DNA of 24,346 nt, taken from IMG/VR virus record IMGVR_UViG_3300010233_000239, positions 1-24,346 of that record. One strand, 5' to 3'. A program made the translations under genes and the position numbers. Position 1 is the first letter of the stretch. Each line of letters begins with the position of its first letter. Under the pieces are notes generated by a model that saw only the letters and a program-made list of their open reading frames with translations, had not been told where the DNA came from and ran no database searches. The stretch is from a virus. This document shows, piece after piece, positions 1 through 6,426 of this stretch.

Positions 1-192
1 AATCCCCGGCATATGAAATCGTCGATTATATTTGACGAAAGTGCCCGTTCCGGCTGGACCTTGTATTCGATGCGAAGTATTAATTACGCTTAGCTGATCT
101 GCGGCTTTTTGAGCCCCACATACTACGTCACCGAGATTTTGCGACTGCGTAGCGCCGGGAAAACCATACACGTCGCCATAGGGATAAGGCAT
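1..192 (-). CDS. N-terminal part of an unknown protein, running off the left end
   Basis: The minus strand has an ATG at 192 followed by 64 open codons to the window edge, preceded by a GGAG ribosome binding site seven bases upstream. The visible protein begins MPYPYGDVYGFPG and is rich in glycine, tyrosine and proline, with no signal peptide or membrane segment. The gene is the last one visible downstream of phoH. The composition would suit a structural or virion protein, but no family is recognised and the C-terminus is missing. A short FPG stretch near the N-terminus also occurs in the protein at 15237-15827; that is too little to claim homology. Confidence 0.7.
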   Translation of the reverse strand, partial: MPYPYGDVYGFPGATQSQNLGDVVCGAQKAADQLSVINTSHRIQGPAGTGTFVKYNRRFHMPGI

Positions 193-233
193 ATTAATAC
201 TCCGAAATAAAAGTTACTATGTATGATACCCCG

Positions 234-926
234 TTAAAATACCGACAGGATAGTTTGTACTAATGGATGCCTTACAGATTGCTTTAAATCGGCAATACCA
301 ATGCGGTTATCAGGATTTAATGACAACGGCTCAACCCTCTTGATAAAGTCTGCAAAATCATTTTGATGATAATGACATAGGTCTGACTGAGTCGTATCGC
401 CGTTTAAAATCATCTTAGAATTCTCGCCGAAACGAGTAACAACAAGTTTAAGTTGGTGCATAGTAAGGTTTTCCGCTTCATCAATTACGATAAACGAATT
501 GATAAATGTTAAACCTCGCATAAATCCAACCGGTATGACTTGAATTTGTCCGTGAGCAATTGCTTTACGTACGTCTATAAATGGCGATAGCTGAATAAAT
601 AAAGGCTGTAGATAAGGATCTGTTTTATTTTCTATCTCGCCCGGCAGAATACCTAAATTAGCTTCTGCACTAACGATTGGTCTCGATATGATAATTTTGT
701 CTACTAAACCTCGTAGAAAATAATCAGCCGCCATAGCTGAACTAACAGCACTTTTACCACTTCCAGCAACACCGCTGACAAATATTAAATCATTATTATG
801 GATAAGTTTAACTAAGCTAGCTTGTTCGCGAGTTCTAGGAGAAAATTTTTCATGCTGCGTTTCATGTTCTGATTCACGAGTTACATCTTTTGGTTGCACC
901 GCTGCGGGACGACGTTTTCTAGGCAT
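234..926 (-). CDS. phoH: PhoH-like P-loop ATPase
   Basis: This is a 230-residue PhoH-family ATPase. The family is a P-loop NTPase related to the N-terminal half of superfamily 1 helicases, common in phages and usually linked to RNA metabolism or stress; its exact role in phages is unsettled. Visible motifs are the Walker A GVAGSGKS at residues 52-59, Walker B FIVIDEAEN around 145-153, and the family signature KMILNGDTTQSDL around 171-183. The first 30 residues are a charged, probably disordered extension. The length is close to that of compact PhoH proteins. The start is the ATG at 926, with only a weak TAAAG upstream. It follows the BCS1-like gene after a 45-base gap, one of the longer gaps here, which contains a TATACT hexamer (around 961-966) that could be a weak -10 element. 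Confidence 0.95.
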   Translation of the reverse strand: MPRKRRPAAVQPKDVTRESEHETQHEKFSPRTREQASLVKLIHNNDLIFVSGVAGSGKSAVSSAMAADYFLRGLVDKIIISRPIVSAEANLGILPGEIENKTDPYLQPLFIQLSPFIDVRKAIAHGQIQVIPVGFMRGLTFINSFIVIDEAENLTMHQLKLVVTRFGENSKMILNGDTTQSDLCHYHQNDFADFIKRVEPLSLNPDNRIGIADLKQSVRHPLVQTILSVF

Positions 927-971
927 GTTTAAACTTTATGTTAAAGTAACGATGTGTCCAAGTATAATACA

Positions 972-2405
972 CTATTCTAATTTGATCCCCAGGCTATTAA
1001 ATAGATCGTCTTCGTCTTCATATTGTGTCAAACTTCCCTTCATTGCTTGAAAAGTATCATTGTTTGGTATTTTATAATCATAAAGTTCCTTTAAAGCTAA
1101 ACCAATACATCGCTCTTGTAATTGAGCGGGAGTTAACTCTTCATCGGGATTTTGTAAAAGTTGGTCAGTAATTTCTTTATGGGCTTCGGGACTATCATGT
1201 AAGATTTTATTGACTAATTTAAATTTATTTTCTGCTGTAAGATATGTTAATTCAATGACTTTGTCTATCCTACCGGGTCTATTTAACAATGCTGGGTCTA
1301 CCTTATCTAGTAGATTAGTGGTTATGATGGTAAATATACCCTCGAAGTTTTCTACGCCGTCCAAACAATTTAAAAAAGTATCAAAAGTTAGACCTTTTCT
1401 ATCCATAGTGTCAACTTGATTGTCTTTGTCGCTTAAAGCTGACAACAAATTATTATTACTATAAACAATATTGGTTCTACCATCAAAAATATTATCAAAA
1501 TCTTCTATTAAAACAATACATGGAGTATAGTGTTGTAAAGAACGCCATTGATCTTCAAACTTTTTTGATGTCATATTGTGCATTTTAAATAAAACTATTG
1601 GTATATCTAGAAGTTCTGCTATAGCTCTTGCTAATGAACTTTTACCGGTGCCCGGTGGTCCGTATAATAACCATCCTAATTTCCAATTAACGCCTTTTCT
1701 TTTATACCAATCTTTATTATCAAACCATAGTTGGGCTGATTCAATTAATTCTTCATTATTTTTTGTTAATACGATAGAATCAATTTTATCTTTATTTACT
1801 TGAAATCCTAAATCATGATTTTTATGAGATAGTGAGATACAAGTTGCTCGGGCAAAATTAATAATTTCGCTTCCAGACACCGACGTTGAAGAATAACCAT
1901 CATCTATCTTCAAAACAAAAAATCGCTGCTGATTCTTATTTTCTTCCGCAGAACTTTCGTTATAATAGTGAGTTGCATTATTTATCAATTTAATTGGATC
2001 TAAAGTACCTTTGATATAGAATAGGGTTACTTTTTCATACGCGGTTGTTGGTATACTTTTAGAGTTTTCTGTTTTATTGTCTTGTTTGGCTACATGATAA
2101 TAAAATGGAATATGTTTACTCCAAAAAAGTATGGACGATTTACCAAATCTTTCTAAAGATATATATTCTCTTTTTTTTGTAGACCTAATATAATACTGAT
2201 AGTGGAAAATCGTTTTATCGTAAAATCCAGAATATTGAAAATTGTGAATTAGGTAAGATAATAAAATATGCTGTGAGTGTTCTTCTATAACAATTTTCTT
2301 CACAAATATATTACATACTTTCCATGCTGCGCTCTTAATCATTCCCCATGAGGAAATTAATGTGCCGACTAATGCTCCACCAACAAATAGCTTGGTAAAA
2401 TCCAC
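972..2405 (-). CDS. BCS1-like membrane-anchored AAA ATPase
   Basis: A 477-residue AAA ATPase with the layout of mitochondrial BCS1: an N-terminal hydrophobic segment (about residues 6-24), a middle region of about 200 residues, then one AAA module. The module has Walker A GPPGTGKS at 249-256, Walker B IVLIED at 297-302, the sensor-1 region IITTN ending at 364, and an NRPGRID motif at 375-381 with the expected arginine. The stretch FLNCLDGVENFEG (344-356) closely resembles the BCS1 signature LLNALDGV. Mitochondrial BCS1 moves a folded iron-sulfur protein across a membrane; the viral substrate is unknown. The start is a GTG at 2405 with AAGGA (2412-2416) six bases upstream, overlapping the thyX stop codon. 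A general AAA protease partner is less likely because no peptidase domain is present. Confidence 0.88.
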   Translation of the reverse strand: MDFTKLFVGGALVGTLISSWGMIKSAAWKVCNIFVKKIVIEEHSQHILLSYLIHNFQYSGFYDKTIFHYQYYIRSTKKREYISLERFGKSSILFWSKHIPFYYHVAKQDNKTENSKSIPTTAYEKVTLFYIKGTLDPIKLINNATHYYNESSAEENKNQQRFFVLKIDDGYSSTSVSGSEIINFARATCISLSHKNHDLGFQVNKDKIDSIVLTKNNEELIESAQLWFDNKDWYKRKGVNWKLGWLLYGPPGTGKSSLARAIAELLDIPIVLFKMHNMTSKKFEDQWRSLQHYTPCIVLIEDFDNIFDGRTNIVYSNNNLLSALSDKDNQVDTMDRKGLTFDTFLNCLDGVENFEGIFTIITTNLLDKVDPALLNRPGRIDKVIELTYLTAENKFKLVNKILHDSPEAHKEITDQLLQNPDEELTPAQLQERCIGLALKELYDYKIPNNDTFQAMKGSLTQYEDEDDLFNSLGIKLE

Positions 2406-2411
2406 TTTATA

Positions 2412-2416
2412 TCCTT
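2412..2416 (-). promoter_or_regulatory. Ribosome binding site deciding the GTG start of the AAA ATPase gene
   Basis: The minus strand reads AAGGA, then TATAAA, then GTG. The six-base spacing supports GTG at 2405 as the true start, and the site overlaps the upstream thyX stop codon, suggesting translational coupling. Confidence 0.7.
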
Positions 2417-3198
2417 TAAGGTTTATTATTCAATAAATACTTCCAGCCTTCTTCTGTTTTCTCTAAATCTGCAAATACCGAAGGTGAAAAATCCTTTAAA
2501 ATCGGCACAACCTGATCCATTACTAAACGAATTTCTTCTTCTGCGCCATCTCCGCCCCTCATATTAACTATATGTCGCCACGCACGCAAATTTCCTGTCA
2601 CTAATATAGTTGTTGCTAAACCAATTGGGGCTAGTCTGCGAAATCTACTTGTCCATTTTTTCTTTTCATCAAACGATTTACCTTCTAAATTAACTATTTT
2701 ATTTAACTTTAATTGCACGTTTTCTAAATATTCTACTGTTTCTAAGTATAGTTGATTTAACTCTTCATTTTCTTCTACTTCTTTTGGAAGCCAAAATTTT
2801 AATTGGTCTAGACGAACATAACGTAGACTTTCTTGTGAATAAGCCATTCCTGCACGATGTCTAACCATTTCGTGGGTAAACACTCTACTAACATTATGAA
2901 AAATCATACTGATAGTAGAGTGTTCTAACACGCTGCCATGCGATGATTGAATAATATTTTGGACATATTGTAAATTATCATCCCTTACTCTGGATACATT
3001 AGGATTTGTTCCTTGCGTACCATCATAAGGTGCCCAACTACGGTAACATAGTCTTCCAGCAACTTCTATTAATCCATCAGAAGGTGTTTCAGCATTAGAA
3101 CTCCATCCTTCTTGTTGGATATCTTCCATAAAGTCTGAAAAATTTTCATTAAAATCTGTTTGTGCTACCACGTAAACTTTAGGTTGAACTTGTATCAT
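2416..3198 (-). CDS. thyX: Flavin-dependent thymidylate synthase ThyX
   Basis: ThyX methylates dUMP to dTMP using methylenetetrahydrofolate, FAD and NADPH. The 260-residue protein carries the ThyX signature RHRAGMAYSQESLRY at 113-127 and the C-terminal RAWRHIVNMRGGDGAEEEIR region at about 205-224, matching the family's conserved arginine and dUMP-binding segment. The signature has eight residues between RHR and the serine of QES, one more than the textbook RHRx7S spacing. It is preceded by AAGGA about 12 bases upstream of the ATG, a rather long spacing. With dCMP deaminase (9991-10449) it gives a complete dCMP to dTMP route. It lies between the exported protease cassette and the AAA ATPase in one transcription direction. 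Confidence 0.95.
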   Translation of the reverse strand: MIQVQPKVYVVAQTDFNENFSDFMEDIQQEGWSSNAETPSDGLIEVAGRLCYRSWAPYDGTQGTNPNVSRVRDDNLQYVQNIIQSSHGSVLEHSTISMIFHNVSRVFTHEMVRHRAGMAYSQESLRYVRLDQLKFWLPKEVEENEELNQLYLETVEYLENVQLKLNKIVNLEGKSFDEKKKWTSRFRRLAPIGLATTILVTGNLRAWRHIVNMRGGDGAEEEIRLVMDQVVPILKDFSPSVFADLEKTEEGWKYLLNNKP

Positions 3199-3236
3199 AT
3201 TGGGATATTTTCCTTAGTAAATATGCATTCTATGTC

Positions 3237-4124
3237 TTACAAAGATCGCAAGTAAGCACTAATATTTTCCTTTAGAAAGAAATTCTTAAATGAATGTTTT
3301 GGAGTAGTCTTCGCCGCCTCATATGGAACCGCAAAATTTACGCCATTATCCTCAATAGGAATTTTCTTTAGATCGGGCTCTGATGGCAGAGGGCATTCCG
3401 AGTTAATCGCCCACTCTACATTAGCACTTTTTGCCCAATCAAGAATACGTCGAGCCGGAACACATAAAATGAATGTTTCGCCCGCACCATTAGTTAGAAT
3501 ACCTAACATACGACCATCGTTTAAAAACAATCCACTTCCAGAACAACCGGGAAATCCGGGGCAACTAACTTGATCGTAAACGTGACCGTCAAGTAATCGA
3601 CCATGTTGGGAAACAATTCCCTTACTAACTGTGTTGCTGCCGTCTAAACCTAAAGCGGAACCCACATTAATGACATCGTCGCCCAATGAAGGTAATTTCT
3701 TTTCATTATAAATTCTAAATGATGCGGTTGAAAAATTCTTCTTACGTACCTTTAGTATCGCTAAATCTTCTTCGCGGTTGTACCGAATAACCGAAGCCAA
3801 AATACTATATCGAGCAACCAATCGACCGTCTTCATTAATACTTTGAACGATCTGTGCGTCGTCAAACTCTACAACGGTACGTGGTGTTCCACTTTTCCCA
3901 TCAATAATCTGACGAGTTTTTCTCAACCCCTCAACTACATGTGCAGCCGTTAGTACAAATGTTACATTATCGTCGCCAATTTTTCTAGTAGACAACACGC
4001 CACTACCAGAACCCCTTCCAGTTGTTACGGTTACGGAAACCTCTTGTAGTTTGTCAATCAAATCACCGGCATATGTCGGAACAGGAGCGATAACGAGAAG
4101 TAAAGCGAGCAGAAAACGTTTCAT
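3237..4124 (-). CDS. Exported trypsin-like serine protease (S1 family, HtrA-like domain)
   Basis: A 295-residue protein with a clear cleavable signal peptide (MKRFLLALLLVIAPVPTYA, cleavage likely after residue 19), so it is predicted to act outside the cytoplasm. The chymotrypsin-fold triad is visible: His62 in TAAHVV, Asp120 in EEDLAIL, and Ser195 in GCSGSG, which replaces the usual GNSGGP. There is no PDZ domain after the protease domain, only a tail of about 70 residues. It shares several stretches with the second protease at 5058-5762 (VSKGI, DGR followed by a hydrophobic strand, and a WA segment near the end of the domain), so the two are probably paralogues. The start ATG at 4124 overlaps the upstream stop as ATGA, with TGAGG seven bases upstream. 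Targets are unknown; envelope or surface proteins of the host are plausible. Confidence 0.9.
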   Translation of the reverse strand: MKRFLLALLLVIAPVPTYAGDLIDKLQEVSVTVTTGRGSGSGVLSTRKIGDDNVTFVLTAAHVVEGLRKTRQIIDGKSGTPRTVVEFDDAQIVQSINEDGRLVARYSILASVIRYNREEDLAILKVRKKNFSTASFRIYNEKKLPSLGDDVINVGSALGLDGSNTVSKGIVSQHGRLLDGHVYDQVSCPGFPGCSGSGLFLNDGRMLGILTNGAGETFILCVPARRILDWAKSANVEWAINSECPLPSEPDLKKIPIEDNGVNFAVPYEAAKTTPKHSFKNFFLKENISAYLRSL

Positions 4125-5065
4125 AGTTTAGCCTCAGATCTTTGGGTTAAAATTAGTAATGCAATACCGTCATCAAGCAAAATTTTATCTTTAGATGACC
4201 ATGTTTTGTCTATAGATTGTGATTGACATAGAGGATCTTCACCGGCGTATTTAATTACATTGGGGAAAAATTTACTACAACAAAGCACACCGAGCGGGGA
4301 AAAATAATAAGGGGAATTCACCGAATATCCATATGGTGATGGCATCGCTGAATATCCTAACCTACCAGTAGTTTTAATTTGAAATTTTATAGATTTGTCG
4401 AGATGATCTAACCAAATAGTCTCCTCTGGATAAAACGCGAGGGGAAAATAGAACACGAACAATGGTAAAGTATAATCTATATTGGTTTCCGGTAAAGGTG
4501 AATTATAATATTTGTATAATAAAATTCCCTCATTATATCTATCCCACTTACTGCGCAAGCCAATGCCGTGACGGAATAAGCCCTCTTCCATCATCTTCTC
4601 TTTGTCTATTCCCGCGCTAACCTTTTTTATATGAGCCAACAATTCGGAATCTCCTAATCGTTCGGCTGCTCTTTGCGCTCCTAAATAGAATAGAATAGAG
4701 TCTATAGAAGATACTTCACATGAATATGCCGGATTGCCCTTTAAATCCACGAAATGATATAACCAACCGAAGTGATCCATATTGGCGTTAATCATATTGT
4801 CAAAACCTGTGGCAATCCATTGCTTGGCGGTTTTTTTAGAAATTATTCCGTGTTCGGCAGCAAGAACATAAGCATAAAAGCCGGTTCCGGTTGCTGATAC
4901 TGATACGATTTCTCTATTATCTGATCGGTCTAATGTCCAACACTTAGCAGTTTTCGCTGAAAGTATGCTTCGCACTAATGGCGTCACATAGTCGGGCTTC
5001 ACATTATGCAAAACACACGATAAAAATATCGTAGCCACAATTAACAGCGTAGCTAATTTACTCAT
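4121..5065 (-). CDS. Predicted exported glycoside hydrolase, glucoamylase-like (alpha/alpha)6 barrel
   Basis: A 314-residue protein with an N-terminal hydrophobic segment (about residues 5-19, with a cysteine at 17 but a poor lipobox). Its core matches the glucoamylase-like family (PF10091, related to GH144/GH162 beta-1,2-glucanases) at several points: VSVSATGTGF (54-63), a GWLYHFVD segment (100-107), EVSSIDSILF (117-126), and WDRYNEGILLYKYYNSP around residues 173-189, where the family has a YNEA..LY..ALGSP motif. Known members act on beta-1,2-glucan or related polysaccharides; the substrate here is unknown. It is shorter than typical members and may lack peripheral helices. It overlaps the flanking protease genes by 4 and 8 bases, so the three are likely co-translated. 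An alternative is a non-catalytic binding protein with the same fold. Confidence 0.72.
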   Translation of the reverse strand: MSKLATLLIVATIFLSCVLHNVKPDYVTPLVRSILSAKTAKCWTLDRSDNREIVSVSATGTGFYAYVLAAEHGIISKKTAKQWIATGFDNMINANMDHFGWLYHFVDLKGNPAYSCEVSSIDSILFYLGAQRAAERLGDSELLAHIKKVSAGIDKEKMMEEGLFRHGIGLRSKWDRYNEGILLYKYYNSPLPETNIDYTLPLFVFYFPLAFYPEETIWLDHLDKSIKFQIKTTGRLGYSAMPSPYGYSVNSPYYFSPLGVLCCSKFFPNVIKYAGEDPLCQSQSIDKTWSSKDKILLDDGIALLILTQRSEAKL

Positions 5066-5762
5066 TATATAGCCATGACATATCGTTGTCGTCAGCCCAT
5101 TTAATAATTGTTCTAACCGGCAACATTCCGTATCGAATGTCTTTATTACCTATGCAAATCATACCAACTAGTCGACCGTCTAACAAGAATACTCCTGAAC
5201 CGCTCGCTCCTGACTTGCCGGTAATTGCTAAAATGTCGTATGAGTTTCCACGTACAAATAAGTCGTGCGAAGAAATAATGCCCTTGCTAACCGCATGAGG
5301 TACTTCTGCCCCGGAATTATTGCCTACAGTTAAAACGTCTGTCGCTAGTTTTGGCTTTGTCTTGGATAGGTAAAATTTGGTAGACGTAAAATGAAAGTTG
5401 GATTTATCTAATAATTTAATTACGCCTATATCCAACTTACGATTGTATTTAATTACTTCGCCTGTAACACTATAGGTGATATTATTTTGTGTGTGTAATA
5501 CTTCTACGTGTTTAAATGTGACCTCTCCGGTATATTCGTCTTCAATAATGGATGGCTCAAGACAATGTGCGGCGGTTATAACATAAACCTCATTATTGTG
5601 AAGTACAGTGAACCCACTACCATAACCTTCGGCGTCTTTAACCACTACGCTGGAATTTACAAGATTTTCAATTGGTGAACTTTGAGGAAGGGTGAAATAT
5701 AAAGTAGTTCCAAGTATGAAACCGGCGTAAATAATTACTCCAAAAATAATTTTATTCATCAT
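5058..5762 (-). CDS. Membrane-anchored trypsin-like serine protease (second copy)
   Basis: A 234-residue serine protease with an uncleaved-looking N-terminal anchor (about residues 4-24). The triad is His66 in TAAHC, Asp111 in KLDIGVI, and Ser187 in GASGSG. It aligns with the protease at 3237-4124 along its whole length: IKYNRKLD versus IRYNREED, HAVSKGIISSHD versus NTVSKGIVSQHG, LLDGRLVGM versus LNDGRMLGI, and the KWADDNDMSWL end versus DWAKSANVEWA. It lacks the longer C-terminal tail of that copy. The ATG at 5762 overlaps the release-factor-like gene's stop as ATGA. The two copies probably arose by duplication, with the glycosidase gene lying between them. The N-terminal anchor suggests it stays at the membrane while its paralogue is released. 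Confidence 0.9.
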   Translation of the reverse strand: MMNKIIFGVIIYAGFILGTTLYFTLPQSSPIENLVNSSVVVKDAEGYGSGFTVLHNNEVYVITAAHCLEPSIIEDEYTGEVTFKHVEVLHTQNNITYSVTGEVIKYNRKLDIGVIKLLDKSNFHFTSTKFYLSKTKPKLATDVLTVGNNSGAEVPHAVSKGIISSHDLFVRGNSYDILAITGKSGASGSGVFLLDGRLVGMICIGNKDIRYGMLPVRTIIKWADDNDMSWLYNE

Positions 5763-6154
5763 GGTCTATCCTCTAAAAGTTCTATTTGACCTTTAATAAG
5801 TATGTCGTGTATGCTTGCCCTTTTACCATTTTTGTGATTGATAACTCCCTGATCATTTCCACACATTCGGTACGTTCGTATCTGACTGCCAAATGTAGCG
5901 TCAGACTTAGCCTCATACGCCTTTTGTAAGGATAAGTCTTTTTTATCTTTAATAAATTGATCTAATTTTTCCTGCAAAGACTCCATTGCCGCTTTTTTAT
6001 TTTGTGGTAATGATCTTTCTTTTGTAGCCACGGCTTTAATACCGGTAGGTATATGAATAGCTCTTACGCATTTTTGACATTTGTTCCTATTAGCTCCTCC
6101 GGGTCCATGACCGGAAAATACTTCAAAACGTATATCTTTAGGATTTATTTTCAT
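5759..6154 (-). CDS. Stand-alone class I release-factor domain with GGA instead of GGQ
   Basis: A 131-residue protein consisting of the peptidyl-tRNA hydrolysis domain of class I release factors (PF00472). The segment GHGPGGANRNK (16-26) aligns with the catalytic loop SGAGGQHVNK, IHIPTGI follows as in RF2, and the C-terminal SQIRTY and the helix after it match domain 3 of RF1/RF2. No stop-codon recognition domain (PxT or SPF) is present, so it cannot read stop codons by itself. The catalytic glutamine is an alanine codon (GCT), and the loop is two residues longer. Family knowledge: the glycines are essential, while glutamine substitutions lower but do not always abolish hydrolysis. Likely roles are ribosome rescue or an inactive competitor. 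It overlaps both neighbours by ATGA. Confidence 0.85.
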   Translation of the reverse strand: MKINPKDIRFEVFSGHGPGGANRNKCQKCVRAIHIPTGIKAVATKERSLPQNKKAAMESLQEKLDQFIKDKKDLSLQKAYEAKSDATFGSQIRTYRMCGNDQGVINHKNGKRASIHDILIKGQIELLEDRP

Positions 6155-6414
6155 ACGTGAATATCCTTACGTTGACATCCCTTACTCATTAATACTTGTA
6201 TGGGACAATCACATAGTGTTTTAACAAGATTATCGTCCGTATCAATATAGTTTGACTCGCCACACTCTTCCAACATTTCTCCAATATCAACTTTTCGCCA
6301 TTTAATTAGAGATTGAAGTATTTTACTAGAATCAAATCTAACAGGTAAATTATATCCTAATATGGGGTTTTCAAACTCTTCCGGCTGTAAGTATTTAGCG
6401 TTTCGTTTTAACAT
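6151..6414 (-). CDS. Hypothetical protein (87 aa)
   Basis: Not recognised. The protein is soluble and mixed in charge, with an acidic middle and four cysteines, three of them close together in LCDCPIQVLMSKGC near the C-terminus; a metal site is possible but the spacing fits no known motif. It starts 12 bases after the ribonucleotide reductase stop and overlaps the release-factor-like gene by ATGA, so it is co-translated with it. Its position between a nucleotide enzyme and a translation protein does not by itself indicate a function. Confidence 0.75.
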   Translation of the reverse strand: MLKRNAKYLQPEEFENPILGYNLPVRFDSSKILQSLIKWRKVDIGEMLEECGESNYIDTDDNLVKTLCDCPIQVLMSKGCQRKDIHV

Positions 6415-6426
6415 TGTTAATACCCC

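Noticed and set aside
1210-1803. Two plus-strand open readings of 69 and 75 codons
   Set aside because: They lie wholly inside the BCS1-like AAA ATPase gene on the opposite strand and show no protein-like motifs.
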